NCBI GenBank assembly: GCA_017442155.1
Contig: JAFSAU010000007.1
Span: 1-43,130, forward strand
DNA length: 43,130 bases
Origin: Clostridia bacterium
Lineage (GTDB): Bacteria; Bacillota; Clostridia; UMGS1883; UMGS1540
Reading direction: 5' to 3'
Shown: positions 24,017 to 33,299 of the stretch, piece by piece
Layout of the letters: each line of letters opens with the position of its first letter
Position numbering within the stretch: position 1 is the stretch's first letter
Position numbers and translations under genes: made by a program
The notes under the pieces: generated by a model
Seen by the model: the letters and a program-made list of their open reading frames with translations, nothing else
Database searches by the model: none
Told to the model about the DNA's origin: nothing

Positions 24017-24118
24017 GATAAATTCACCCTTTCTTTCGGTTTAGTATATCGGATGAGAGAATTTTTATGCTCTTTCCGAAAAAAAATAAAAACGGCAAAT
24101 TTTACAAAGCACTATATA

Positions 24119-24144
24119 TTGTTGTTACAATTTTGTAACAACAA
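24119..24144. promoter_or_regulatory. 26-bp palindrome between htrA and mraZ
   Basis: TTGTTGTTACAA at 24119-24130 is mirrored perfectly at 24133-24144 around two bases. There is no T-run, so it looks like a regulator binding site, probably for htrA, which starts about 100 bases to the left. It resembles redox-regulator (Rex) sites in its TTGTTA/TAACAA ends, but the spacing is two bases too long. Confidence 0.5.
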
Positions 24145-24212
24145 ATAATTGTGGAGGCGTATTTTTGCCGAAAAAAAAGTAAAGAAAAAAATAAAAAAAT
24201 TTAAAAAAAGTA

Positions 24213-24241
24213 TTGAAATTCTTGAAAAAATCGTGTAAAAT
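24213..24241 (+). promoter_or_regulatory. Promoter of the dcw cluster
   Basis: TTGAAA at 24213-24218 and TAAAAT at 24236-24241 are spaced by 17 bases, within an otherwise A-rich stretch. It stands directly ahead of the four MraZ-type repeats and mraZ. Confidence 0.65.
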
Positions 24242-24247
24242 TTCATT

Positions 24248-24287
24248 AAGTGGTAAAAAGTGCAACTTTGTGCAAGAAAGTGGGAGG
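24248..24287 (+). promoter_or_regulatory. MraZ operator: four 10-bp direct repeats
   Basis: AAGTGG, AAGTGC, TTGTGC and AAGTGG start at 24248, 24258, 24268 and 24278, exactly 10 bases apart. MraZ is known to bind several GTG-centred direct repeats ahead of its own gene. The last repeat overlaps the mraZ ribosome site (GGGAGGTGA). MraZ bound here would act just downstream of the promoter. Confidence 0.7.
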
Positions 24288-24294
24288 TGAGTGC

Positions 24295-24732
24295 ATGTAC
24301 ATCGGTCAATATTGTCATAACCTGGATACGAAGGGCCGTGTCATTATGCCCTCCCGGTTCAGAGAACAGCTTGGCGAGAACTTCGTGGTTACGGAAGGCT
24401 ACGAGGGCTGTCTTTCTGTTTACTCGGAAGCAGAGTGGGAAAAATATGTGGAACAGCTTCTGAGTTTGCCTACCCATAGTGCGGATACGCGTCGCGTCAT
24501 CCGCCGTCTTGCTTCCGGTGCCGTAAACTGTGAAACGGACAAGCAGGGGAGAATCCTGTTGCCGGGCCATCTGCGGGAAAAAGCCAATATTGAAAAAGAA
24601 GTTATGATTATCGGTGCAATTACCCGTGTGGAAATTTGGGACAGTGCGGCATGGGAAAAATACAACAATGATGAAGATGCGATGAGCCTGGAAGAAGCTA
24701 CGGCAAGGCTGTCGGGGCTGACGGGCGTATGA
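24295..24732 (+). CDS. mraZ: Transcriptional regulator MraZ
   Basis: A 145-residue protein of two SpoVT/AbrB-like halves, each with the DxxxR signature: DTKGRVIMP and DKQGRILLP. MraZ forms rings and represses the dcw operon that it heads. The ATG at 24295 was chosen over an in-frame GTG/ATG at 24250 because GGGAGGTGA precedes it and [15 protein letters not shown] is the normal family start. The gene overlaps rsmH by 4 bases. Confidence 0.95.
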   Translation: MYIGQYCHNLDTKGRVIMPSRFREQLGENFVVTEGYEGCLSVYSEAEWEKYVEQLLSLPTHSADTRRVIRRLASGAVNCETDKQGRILLPGHLREKANIEKEVMIIGAITRVEIWDSAAWEKYNNDEDAMSLEEATARLSGLTGV

Positions 24733-25658
24733 TGACATTTCAGCATACCACGGTACTGAAGAAGGAAACGGTTGACGGCCTTTTGGTGCGCGAAGGCGGT
24801 CTGTATGTGGACATGACCCTTGGCGGGGGTGGACACAGCGAAGAAATTCTGCGCCGAGGCGGCAACGTTATCGGCATAGACCAGGACAGCGAGGCAATCG
24901 CTGCGGCCGGAGAACGGCTTCGCCCATTCGGAGACAGATTCCGGGCTGTAAAACGGAACTTCCGGGAAATCAAAAACGTACTTTCTGAGTTAGGAATTAC
25001 AGAGGTGGATGGGGTGCTCATGGATTTGGGCGTATCGTCTCCGCAGCTGGATGAGGCGGAACGTGGCTTCTCCTATATGCAGGATGCGCCGCTGGATATG
25101 CGGATGGACCGGGAAAATGCATTTTCCGCCCGGGAATTGGTTAACGAATTCCCGGAAGACGAGTTAGCCGATGTTATCCGGGAGTACGGCGAAGAGCGTT
25201 GGGCGAAGCGGATTGCGGAATTTATCGCACGGGCGCGGCGGGAAAAGCCGATTGCAACGACGGGAGAACTGGTGCAGATTATAAAAGCCGCGGTGCCCAA
25301 GGGCGCAAGACGTGACGGACCGCATCCGGCCAAACGGACCTTTCAGGCAATCCGGATAGCGGTAAACAGTGAGCTGGACGTACTCAAAACAGCACTGACA
25401 GACGCCATTGAGGTGGTCGGAAAGGGCGGCCGGATTTCGATAATAACCTTCCATTCCCTGGAGGACCGGATTGTGAAAAATACATTCCAGACGGCAGCGG
25501 CAGGCTGCATTTGCCCGAAGGAATATCCCGTATGTGTCTGCGGTAAACGCCCGACAGTACGGATAATAACGAGAAAGCCCGTTTTGCCGGGCGAGGAAGA
25601 ACTGACAGAAAACCCAAGAGCGCGGAGCGCGAAACTTAGAATTGCAGAAAAGAGGTGA
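24729..25658 (+). CDS. rsmH: 16S rRNA m4C1402 methyltransferase RsmH
   Basis: A 309-residue SAM-dependent methyltransferase that modifies C1402 of 16S rRNA at N4. The SAM site [15 protein letters not shown] is at about residues 28-42, and later blocks are [32 protein letters not shown] and [12 protein letters not shown]. Two ATG codons stand side by side at 24729 and 24732. The start overlaps the mraZ stop, giving coupled translation. Length is normal for the family. Confidence 0.95.
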   Translation: MMTFQHTTVLKKETVDGLLVREGGLYVDMTLGGGGHSEEILRRGGNVIGIDQDSEAIAAAGERLRPFGDRFRAVKRNFREIKNVLSELGITEVDGVLMDLGVSSPQLDEAERGFSYMQDAPLDMRMDRENAFSARELVNEFPEDELADVIREYGEERWAKRIAEFIARARREKPIATTGELVQIIKAAVPKGARRDGPHPAKRTFQAIRIAVNSELDVLKTALTDAIEVVGKGGRISIITFHSLEDRIVKNTFQTAAAGCICPKEYPVCVCGKRPTVRIITRKPVLPGEEELTENPRARSAKLRIAEKR

Positions 25659-25662
25659 AATC

Positions 25663-26121
25663 ATGCAGGTGCCCGTGTACGGCTCAAGTGCCTACAAGTA
25701 CGAACAGGAATACCGGGAGATGCCGAAGAAAAAAAAGAAGGTCATCCGTCGGGTCCGGAAAAGAAAAAAAACAGGGCTTAAAAGCGTGATTTTGCCGGGA
25801 GTGGCAGTATGCATGGCCTTTGCTCTTCTGCTGAATAATTCCGCGCGGCTTGAGAAAAATGCAAAAATAGAAGAACTGAAAGGCCAGCTGGAAACCGTGA
25901 ATGCCCAGACAGTTGCCGGACAGTTTGAGATTGAACGCAACATGGACCTCCGAAAGATTGAGGAAGAGGCAACAACCCGGCTGGGAATGCAGCGTCCTAC
26001 CAAGGCGCAGACAGTGTACGTGGATATGGGGAACTGCGATTATGCGGAGACGGCGGAAAAAACAGAAACAAAGAACATTTTTTCTGCCCTGGCCGACAAT
26101 GTTTTGGAATATTTTGGCTAA
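25663..26121 (+). CDS. ftsL: FtsL/DivIC-like division protein
   Basis: A 152-residue bitopic membrane protein: a basic cytoplasmic N-terminus with a KKKKKVIRRVRKRKK stretch, one membrane helix (about 45-62), then an outer coiled coil (about 65-105) and a C-terminal segment with LGMQRPTKAQTVYVD. FtsL and DivIC form the divisome complex with FtsQ/DivIB. The placement between rsmH and the penicillin-binding protein is that of ftsL. Sequence similarity is weak in this family, so naming relies on topology and position. The ATG at 25663 follows GAGGTG; an upstream ATG at 25642 is less likely. Confidence 0.8.
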   Translation: MQVPVYGSSAYKYEQEYREMPKKKKKVIRRVRKRKKTGLKSVILPGVAVCMAFALLLNNSARLEKNAKIEELKGQLETVNAQTVAGQFEIERNMDLRKIEEEATTRLGMQRPTKAQTVYVDMGNCDYAETAEKTETKNIFSALADNVLEYFG

Positions 26122-26144
26122 AGACCCATATGATATACAAGCGA

Positions 26145-26177
26145 GGGAGCGCGCCCACGGGACCCGCTCCCGCTTTT
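26145..26177 (+). terminator. Possible attenuator between ftsL and the pbp gene
   Basis: GGGAGCG at 26145-26151 pairs with CGCTCCC at 26165-26171 and is followed by GCTTTT. The 98-base gap is the longest within the first half of the otherwise packed cluster. A partial terminator here could lower expression of downstream genes. Confidence 0.4.
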
Positions 26178-26219
26178 AATCCTGCAGACAGTTTCGCGAT
26201 GCAGTAAGGAGTGACAGTT

Positions 26220-28406
26220 TTGGCGAAGAAGGGGAAAGCCAATATTAAAAAAAGAATGATGGTATTATACGGCTGCCTGCTTGCGGGTGTGGCCGTTCTC
26301 TTGCTTCGTACAGGATATCTGCAGATTATCCGCGGCCCGGGGTTAAAGCAGGCGGCGGTGGAGCAGCAGACCCGGGACAGCATTGTTTCATCGGAGCGGG
26401 GTACAATTTACGACCGTAATATGAAGGTGCTGGCACAAAGTGCAAGCACAAACATGGTCTGCGTTGTGCCGGTTACCATCCGGGAAGAAGGAAATGCGGA
26501 GGACGTGGCCCGTGCGCTCTCTGAAATTCTGGACCTTTCTTATGATACTGTATACGCAAAAACCCAGAAAAACAGTTACTACGAAATCGTAAAACGGCGT
26601 GTGGAATCGGAACAGGTGGAACAAATCCGCGCACTGAAGCTGGCTGGTATCCGGCTGGATGCCGATACAAAGCGGTATTATCCTAACGGTACGCTGGCGT
26701 CCCATGTCATCGGCTTTACGGGGGATGATAACCAGGGACTGTGGGGGCTGGAAAGCGTATACGATACTGTGCTGAAGGGCACAAACGGCCGTATTATCAC
26801 GGCTAAAAGTGCCAACGGGTCGGATATGCCGTACGAATACGAGCAGTACATGGACCCGGTGCAGGGCGCAGACCTGGTACTGACCATTGACGAAACAATA
26901 CAGCATTTTGTGGAAAAGCATCTGGAAACAGCTGTGGCAGAAACCAGCGTACAGCAGGGTGCGGCGGCTATTGTAATGAATCCGAAAACCGGGGAAATAC
27001 TGGCTATGGCCGCGAAACCGGACTATGACCTCAATGCACCGATGACGCTGACGGACGAAACAGTTCTGGCAGAGCTGGAGGCATTGGAAGGCGAAGAATA
27101 TACGCAAAAGTATACAGAAAAACTGAACAGCCTGTGGAGAAACAAAGCGGTGGTGGATACCTATGAGCCGGGGTCTACGTTCAAGTCAATTGTGGCGGCG
27201 GCCGCGCTGGAGGAAAACCTCGTCAGTTTGGATGAAGGGTTTAACTGCGGCGGTAGCAGAACGGTTTCAGGAACTGTCATCAATTGTCATGACCGGGACG
27301 GACATGGGCATCAGTCCTTTGTACAGGGAGTGCAGAACTCCTGCAACCCGGTCTTTATGGAAATCGGGGCGCGGCTCGGATGGAAAAACTTCCTGAAATA
27401 TTATAAGAGTTTTGGCTTCGGGGAAACAACAGGCTTTGAGTTGCCCGGTGAGGCGGAGGGTATTTTCTTTACAGAAGAAAATATGCATGACCTGGAGCTT
27501 GCCACAAGCTCTTTCGGTCAGGGCTTTACTGTAACGCCCCTGCAGATGATTACGGCTATGAGTGCCATCGCAAACGGTGGATATCTGATGAAGCCCTACA
27601 TCGTGAAGCAGATAAATGATGAAGAGGGCAATGTAGTAGAGGTGACGGAGCCGGAAGTGGTGCGGCAGGTGATTTCTGAAGAAACAAGCCGGAACATGCG
27701 TACCATCCTTGAAGGTGTTGTGTCGGAAGGCGGCGGTAAAAACGCCTATGTAAAGGGATATCGTGTAGCGGGTAAAACGGGTACCAGTGAGAAACAGCCC
27801 CGCGGCAATCAGAAGTATGTGGCATCCTTTTTGGGATTCGCCCCGGCAGATGACCCCCAGGTGGCCTGCATTGTCATTCTGGATGAGCCGGTGGGTGACT
27901 ACTACGGCAGTATGATTGCGGCACCCGTAGTAGGAAGAATTATGGAAGATACATTACGGTATCTGGGTATAGAACGCCAGTACAGTGAGGCGGAGGAAGC
28001 GGAAATTGATGTGAATATGCCGGACATTACCGGCAAGACGACAGCAGAAGCGGCTGAAGTGCTGATTGGGGCAGGTCTTCGTTACCATGTGGTCGGCGAA
28101 GAAGGAGCCGCAGTGAAAAGCCAGATGCCCCGGGCGGGCACTGCAGTGCGGAAGGATTCGGTATGCATTCTGTATACCGGCGAGGTAGAGGAAGAAAAGG
28201 TTATAGTGCCGGATGTACTGGGCTTTAGTGTTGCCGATGCCAACACGGCACTTGCCAATAGTGACCTCAACATTATGCTGCGCGGCACGGGACGGTTGCA
28301 TGCGGAGGGGATTCTCCGGTCAGTCAGCCAGGAGCCGGCGGCCGGAACAGAGGTGGCAAAGGGCACAGTGGTCCAGGTGGAATTCCGGTATACGGGCAAC
28401 GAATAG
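26220..28406 (+). CDS. Class B penicillin-binding protein with two PASTA domains (FtsI/SpoVD type)
   Basis: A 728-residue transpeptidase that cross-links septal or spore peptidoglycan with FtsW. It has an N-terminal membrane helix (about 15-35), a dimerization domain (about 50-215), and a transpeptidase domain with Ser319-Thr-Phe-Lys, Ser374-Cys-Asn and Lys519-Thr-Gly. Two C-terminal PASTA domains (about 600-660 and 665-727) follow. The TTG at 26220 was chosen because AAGGAG ends 8 bases before it; the frame opens at a GTG at 26211 that overlaps this site. Single-PASTA SpoVD and double-PASTA division PBPs both occur in Firmicutes, so no exact gene name is given. Confidence 0.9.
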   Translation: MAKKGKANIKKRMMVLYGCLLAGVAVLLLRTGYLQIIRGPGLKQAAVEQQTRDSIVSSERGTIYDRNMKVLAQSASTNMVCVVPVTIREEGNAEDVARALSEILDLSYDTVYAKTQKNSYYEIVKRRVESEQVEQIRALKLAGIRLDADTKRYYPNGTLASHVIGFTGDDNQGLWGLESVYDTVLKGTNGRIITAKSANGSDMPYEYEQYMDPVQGADLVLTIDETIQHFVEKHLETAVAETSVQQGAAAIVMNPKTGEILAMAAKPDYDLNAPMTLTDETVLAELEALEGEEYTQKYTEKLNSLWRNKAVVDTYEPGSTFKSIVAAAALEENLVSLDEGFNCGGSRTVSGTVINCHDRDGHGHQSFVQGVQNSCNPVFMEIGARLGWKNFLKYYKSFGFGETTGFELPGEAEGIFFTEENMHDLELATSSFGQGFTVTPLQMITAMSAIANGGYLMKPYIVKQINDEEGNVVEVTEPEVVRQVISEETSRNMRTILEGVVSEGGGKNAYVKGYRVAGKTGTSEKQPRGNQKYVASFLGFAPADDPQVACIVILDEPVGDYYGSMIAAPVVGRIMEDTLRYLGIERQYSEAEEAEIDVNMPDITGKTTAEAAEVLIGAGLRYHVVGEEGAAVKSQMPRAGTAVRKDSVCILYTGEVEEEKVIVPDVLGFSVADANTALANSDLNIMLRGTGRLHAEGILRSVSQEPAAGTEVAKGTVVQVEFRYTGNE

Positions 28407-28432
28407 TTTTTTGATAAATGGAGGAGCAAAAC

Positions 28433-29872
28433 GTGCGACTGAGTGAACTGCTGAAAAATACAGAGCATACGCTCTTTGGCGGAGATGCAGACATCTCGGC
28501 TGTTACATACGATTCAAGAAAAGCGGGACCGGGCAGCCTGTTTGTGGCTGTGCGCGGCTTTCAGACAGATGGACATGAATACATAGAAAAAGCGGTAGAA
28601 AACGGCGCGGCGGCAATTCTTGCAGAGGAAAATGGGGACTGGGGTGTGCCGGTGGCTGTATGTCCCGACACAAGACGCGGCCTTGCTGAGGCGGGGGCTG
28701 CGTTTTACGGCTATCCGGCCAAGAAATTGCATATCATCGGCGTGACAGGGACCAATGGAAAAACAACGACAACGTATCTCATAAAGCAGGTGCTGGATCT
28801 TCTGGGGTACAAAACGGGACTGATTGGAACCAATCAGAACATCATCGGGGACGTGGCTGTATCCGCTTCCCGGACTACGCCGGAATCGCTGGATTTACAG
28901 AAAATGCTGGCAGAGATGGTGGACGCAGGTGTGACGCATGTGATTATGGAGGTTTCCTCCCATTCTCTGGCACTTGGCCGTACCCACGGCATTCAGTTTT
29001 ACGAGGCGGTGTTCACAAATCTGACCCGCGACCACCTGGATTTTCATGGTACGATGGAGGAATACATGCGGTGCAAGGCAAAGCTCTTTTCCCAGGCTCG
29101 CCACGGCGTTATCAACGCAGACGATGCATATGGCGCAGCTATGAAAAAGGCGGCTGATTGTCCGGTGCAGACCTTCAGTGTGGAAAATGACAGTGACCTG
29201 AAAGGCTATAACATCCGTCTCAGCGAACGGGGTGTTATCTGCAGTGCCGGAGTGGGCGGAGCGACCTATGAAATCCGCCTCGGAATTCCGGGAATGTTTT
29301 CTGTTTACAATGCTCTGGCGGCTACGGCGGCCTGCCTCGGTATGGGAATTCCGATGGAGGATATTCTGAAGGGCCTTGTGCTTGCAAAAGGCGTGAAGGG
29401 AAGGGCCGAGGTGGTGCCGATTGCGGCACCGTATACAGTGCTGATTGACTATGCCCATACGCCGGACGGTCTTGAAAATATTATTGACACAGTACGCGGC
29501 TTTGCCGAAGGACGGGTGATTACCCTCTTTGGCTGCGGCGGTGACAGAGATAAAACAAAACGACCGATTATGGGACAGATTGCGGCGTCACTTTCTGATT
29601 TTGCAGTGGTGACAAGCGACAACCCCCGTACCGAGGACCCGGCGGCCATTATCCGGGATATTGAGACGGGCATGGAAGAATATAAAGAAAAATATACAGT
29701 GGTGGAAAATCGCAGGGAGGCCATTGCTGCGGCGATGGCTATGGCGAAAAAGGGTGACGTGGTGATTCTGGCAGGCAAGGGACACGAAACATATCAGATT
29801 CTGAAAGACGGAACCATTGATTTCGACGAGCGGGCCATTGTAAAGGAGATTTTCAGAAATGCGGGCCATTGA
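28433..29872 (+). CDS. murE: UDP-MurNAc-tripeptide synthetase MurE (meso-DAP type)
   Basis: A 479-residue Mur ligase that adds the third residue to the peptidoglycan stem peptide. The ATP loop GTNGKTT is at residues 106-112. DNPR at 396-399 is the motif that marks meso-diaminopimelate rather than lysine as substrate. The GTG at 28433 was chosen because GGAGG stands 8 bases before it; the frame opens at an ATG at 28418 that overlaps this site. It overlaps murF by 14 bases. Confidence 0.95.
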   Translation: MRLSELLKNTEHTLFGGDADISAVTYDSRKAGPGSLFVAVRGFQTDGHEYIEKAVENGAAAILAEENGDWGVPVAVCPDTRRGLAEAGAAFYGYPAKKLHIIGVTGTNGKTTTTYLIKQVLDLLGYKTGLIGTNQNIIGDVAVSASRTTPESLDLQKMLAEMVDAGVTHVIMEVSSHSLALGRTHGIQFYEAVFTNLTRDHLDFHGTMEEYMRCKAKLFSQARHGVINADDAYGAAMKKAADCPVQTFSVENDSDLKGYNIRLSERGVICSAGVGGATYEIRLGIPGMFSVYNALAATAACLGMGIPMEDILKGLVLAKGVKGRAEVVPIAAPYTVLIDYAHTPDGLENIIDTVRGFAEGRVITLFGCGGDRDKTKRPIMGQIAASLSDFAVVTSDNPRTEDPAAIIRDIETGMEEYKEKYTVVENRREAIAAAMAMAKKGDVVILAGKGHETYQILKDGTIDFDERAIVKEIFRNAGH

Positions 29873-31181
29873 GATTGCAAACGGTGCCGGCGGGATTCTT
29901 GCAGGCAATGAAAATGCAGAAGTCAGGACAATTTCCACCGATAGCCGGAAAATAGAGGCAGGAACACTTTTTGTGGCGATTCGCGGTGAACGTTTTGACG
30001 GGAATACGTTCGCGAATGCGGCATATGAAGCCGGAGCGACAGTGGTACTGGGGAATGAAACAGTTTCGCCGCCGGTGGGGTGCGCCTATATCCGGACGGA
30101 GGACAGTGTGGAAGCCCTGGGGCGGCTGGCGGCGTATCATCGGCAGAAGTTTGATATTCCCGTGGTGGGTGTCACCGGCTCAGTGGGAAAAACCACCACA
30201 AAGGAAATGATTGCGGCGGTGCTTTCTGCCCGGTATACTACCTTAAAAACTGCCGGGAATTTCAATAATCATATCGGTCTGCCGCTGACAGTGCTCGGTC
30301 TTTCCGATTCTCACGGTGCGGCCGTCATTGAAATGGGCATGAGTGCCCGGGGAGAAATTTCTTATCTAACGAAAATTGCAAGGCCCGGTCTGGCAGTGAT
30401 TACCAACGTGGGCCTGAGTCATATTGAAACACTGAAAACCCAGGAGAACATCCGGGATGCAAAGCTGGAAATTGCGGAAGGACTACCGGAGGGCGGTGTG
30501 TTGCTCGTTTGTGGTGATGACCCGTTTCTGAAGAATGTAAAACTTCCGGACCGGAGTGTAAAGCGATTTGGTTTTGAAAATCCGGATTGTGAAATCGTGG
30601 GAGAAATTCTGGGTGAGGACAGCTTCGTGGCTTTCGGGTCGGAATTTACTGTACCCGTGGGCGGCCGGCATAACCTGTATAATGCCCTGGCGGCGGTTGC
30701 GGCAGGGGTGGAATGCGGCGTTTCACCGGAGGAAGCGAGGGAAGGGCTTTGTGCCTACGAAACCGATGGCATCCGGCAGAGCGAAATGGAAATCCGACCC
30801 GGCATCACCGTGCTGTGCGATTATTATAATGCCAGCCCCGCTTCTATGGCGGCGGCACTTGAAATGCTGGCAAAAGGGGAAGCCCGGCGGCGGATTGCCG
30901 CACTTGGAGATATGCTGGAGCTTGGTGAAATGGGCGAGAAATGTCACCGGGAAGTGGGAAGAAAGGCAGCAGAGAATGGCATAGACATATTGCTTGCGGT
31001 AGGCCCCCTTTCACGGTTTGCGGCAGAGGAAGCGAAAAAAAGCGGCGTATGTGCCTGCCACTTCGCTGACAATGCGGCACTGGCGCGTTATCTCCGGGAA
31101 CAGTTGATACCCGGCGACAGGGTGCTGCTGAAAGGCTCCCGCGGGATGAAAATGGAAGAAATATTGGAAGGAATCAGGTGA
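29859..31181 (+). CDS. murF: UDP-MurNAc-pentapeptide synthetase MurF
   Basis: A 440-residue Mur ligase that adds D-Ala-D-Ala to the tripeptide. The ATP loop GVTGSVGKTTTK is at residues 104-115. The N-terminal TDSRKIEAGTLFVAIRGERFDG block is typical of MurF. AAGGAG lies within the end of murE ahead of the ATG. It is followed by mraY with a short overlap or a 5-base gap, depending on the mraY start. Confidence 0.95.
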   Translation: MRAIEIANGAGGILAGNENAEVRTISTDSRKIEAGTLFVAIRGERFDGNTFANAAYEAGATVVLGNETVSPPVGCAYIRTEDSVEALGRLAAYHRQKFDIPVVGVTGSVGKTTTKEMIAAVLSARYTTLKTAGNFNNHIGLPLTVLGLSDSHGAAVIEMGMSARGEISYLTKIARPGLAVITNVGLSHIETLKTQENIRDAKLEIAEGLPEGGVLLVCGDDPFLKNVKLPDRSVKRFGFENPDCEIVGEILGEDSFVAFGSEFTVPVGGRHNLYNALAAVAAGVECGVSPEEAREGLCAYETDGIRQSEMEIRPGITVLCDYYNASPASMAAALEMLAKGEARRRIAALGDMLELGEMGEKCHREVGRKAAENGIDILLAVGPLSRFAAEEAKKSGVCACHFADNAALARYLREQLIPGDRVLLKGSRGMKMEEILEGIR

Positions 31182-31186
31182 TTCGT

Positions 31187-32134
31187 ATGGAGAAAGCACT
31201 TACATTTGTGGCGTCCTTCGGCGCGTCGGCCATTTTGGGTATCTTTCTTTTACCTCTTTTGCGGCGTCTGAAGTTCGGACAGAGCATACGGGAAATCGGC
31301 CCGGACTGGCACAGGAAAAAAAGCGGTACTCCCACAATGGGAGGTCTGATGTTTATTGCCGCCTTTGTTATGGTGACACCCTTTGTAATACGGAATACGG
31401 GTACGGTGTCAGTGGCGGTATGTGCGGTACTGTTCGGCATCATCGGCTTTTGTGATGATTATATAAAGGTTGTGAAAAAACGGAATCTGGGGCTCACGGC
31501 ATCCCAGAAATTCCTGGCACAGCTTCTGGTGACGGCGGCCTTTCTTCTGTTCCTTTTATACAAAGGCCATTTGTCAACACAGATTCTGATTCCCTTTATA
31601 AACCGTCCGCTGAATTTAGGTGTTTTCTTTCTTCCTTTTGCCGCTTTTGTATTGCTGGCGTTCGTAAACGGCGTCAACCTCACAGACGGCATCGACGGTC
31701 TGGCAGGATTTGTAACGCTGGCAGTGACACTCTTTCTGTCCGTTGTGGCCTATCGGGACGGCAATCTCTCTCTTTGTCTTGCCTGCCTGACGGTGGCCGG
31801 CGGGATTCTGGGCTTTCTGCTGTTTAATATTCACCCGGCAAAGGTGTTCATGGGAGATACAGGCTCGCTGTTTTTAGGAGGATTTGTGGCGGCAGTGGCG
31901 ATACTGCTGCGGCAGGAACTGCTTCTCGTGCTTTGCGGTATTATTTATGTGGCAGAAACATTGTCCGTGGTGCTGCAGGTTTCTTCTTTTAAACTGACAG
32001 GAAAGCGGATTTTTAAAATGAGTCCCCTGCATCATCATTTTGAGATGTGCGGCTGGGGGGAAACAAAAATTGTTTCGGTCTTTACGGCTGTAACGGTGAT
32101 TGGATGTGTGATTGGTTACTATGCAATACGTTAA
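31187..32134 (+). CDS. mraY: Phospho-MurNAc-pentapeptide transferase MraY
   Basis: A 315-residue integral membrane enzyme that transfers phospho-MurNAc-pentapeptide to undecaprenyl phosphate, making lipid I. Family motifs are KKSGTPTMGG, GFCDDYIK with the catalytic aspartates, NGVNLTDGIDGLA, FMGDTGSL and PLHHHFE. About ten membrane helices are expected. The ATG at 31187 follows AGGTG; a GTG at 31178, overlapping the murF stop, is the alternative. murD, which usually follows mraY, is absent; ftsW follows instead, overlapping by 14 bases. Confidence 0.95.
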   Translation: MEKALTFVASFGASAILGIFLLPLLRRLKFGQSIREIGPDWHRKKSGTPTMGGLMFIAAFVMVTPFVIRNTGTVSVAVCAVLFGIIGFCDDYIKVVKKRNLGLTASQKFLAQLLVTAAFLLFLLYKGHLSTQILIPFINRPLNLGVFFLPFAAFVLLAFVNGVNLTDGIDGLAGFVTLAVTLFLSVVAYRDGNLSLCLACLTVAGGILGFLLFNIHPAKVFMGDTGSLFLGGFVAAVAILLRQELLLVLCGIIYVAETLSVVLQVSSFKLTGKRIFKMSPLHHHFEMCGWGETKIVSVFTAVTVIGCVIGYYAIR

Positions 32135-33299
32135 AGCAGTGGAAAGAAAAGCCCGGGGTGCGGAAAAAAAACGAGTGCGGAAGGCCGGAATTGATATTCC
32201 GTTTCTGACGATTGTGTTTGTTATGCTGGCCTTCGGGCTTATTATGGTGTTCAGTGCGAGCGCGCCTTCGGCATTTTACAAAGAAGGAGATAAGCTTTAT
32301 TACATTAAAAGACAGCTTATCTGGACCGTGCTTGGCATCGGCTGTATGGGCGTTACCATGTGTGTCAGCTATAAGCTCATAAAAAAATATGCTTCCATTT
32401 TGTTCATCGCCGCACTGGCACTTCTTGTCCTGGTGCTTGCCATAGGCAGTACGGGCGGCGGTGCTCAGCGGTGGCTGGAAATCGGGCCGATCCGGTTTCA
32501 GCCTTCCGAGCTTGCCAAATTTGCACTCGTATTCTTTTTTGCTAAGCATATGTCAGAAAAACCGAGGCATCAGATCCGGAAGTTTGTAAAGGGACTTTTA
32601 CCGTATCTGTTTATACTCGGTCTTGTGGTAGGCATTCTGATTCTGCAGGACCATCTGAGCGGGGCCATCATTATTTTTGCAACCGGTATAATTATGTTGG
32701 TGGCAGGAGGCGCGAAAATTTCCCATCTGGGACTGATTGCCCTTGCCGGACTTGCAGTTATCATACCAGCAGCATTTCTGGAAGAATACCGACTTAAAAG
32801 ACTGACGGCCTTCTTAGACCCTTTCGCGGACCCGACGGATACAGGCTATCAGATTGTACAGGGCCTGTATGCGATTGCCTCCGGCGGTCTGTTTGGTCTT
32901 GGGCTGGGGCAAAGCAGGCAGAAGTTTTTGTATATTCCCGAGGCACATAACGACTATATTTACGCCATCATCTGCGAGGAGCTGGGGTTTGTGGGGGCAA
33001 TTCTTGTGGCGGTGCTCTTTGTACTGTTGATTACCCGCGGCGTTTACATTGCCATGCACGCGCCCGACACATTTTCTTCGCTTACAGTATTTGGTATTAT
33101 AGCAATTATGGGTCTGCAGTATCTCATTAACGTGGGCGTCGTAACGGCCAGCATCCCGAACACGGGTATGCAGCTCCCCTTTTTCAGTGCCGGCGGTACG
33201 TCTTTAGTGGTGATTATGGCGGCCATGGGCGTGGTACTGAATGTGTCGCGGAGTATAAAGCCACGCGGCACCATGTCGCGGGAGGGAGGCAAAAAATGA
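32121..33299 (+). CDS. ftsW: Lipid II polymerase FtsW/SpoVE (SEDS family)
   Basis: A 392-residue SEDS glycosyltransferase with about ten membrane helices that polymerizes lipid II together with the class B PBP of the same operon. Recognisable blocks are IMVFSASAPSAF in helix 1, RWLEIGPIRFQPSELAKFA, and GLGQSRQKFLYIPEAHNDYIYAI (given here in parts), with the C-terminal GGTSL. The ATG at 32121 lies within the end of mraY. murG follows with a 4-base overlap. Division (FtsW) and sporulation (SpoVE) roles cannot be told apart here. Confidence 0.93.
   Translation: MQYVKAVERKARGAEKKRVRKAGIDIPFLTIVFVMLAFGLIMVFSASAPSAFYKEGDKLYYIKRQLIWTVLGIGCMGVTMCVSYKLIKKYASILFIAALALLVLVLAIGSTGGGAQRWLEIGPIRFQPSELAKFALVFFFAKHMSEKPRHQIRKFVKGLLPYLFILGLVVGILILQDHLSGAIIIFATGIIMLVAGGAKISHLGLIALAGLAVIIPAAFLEEYRLKRLTAFLDPFADPTDTGYQIVQGLYAIASGGLFGLGLGQSRQKFLYIPEAHNDYIYAIICEELGFVGAILVAVLFVLLITRGVYIAMHAPDTFSSLTVFGIIAIMGLQYLINVGVVTASIPNTGMQLPFFSAGGTSLVVIMAAMGVVLNVSRSIKPRGTMSREGGKK

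Noticed and set aside
24119..24144. A Rex operator
   Set aside because: The TTGTTA and TAACAA ends are 8 bases apart, not the 6 of the clostridial Rex site, so the name was withheld.
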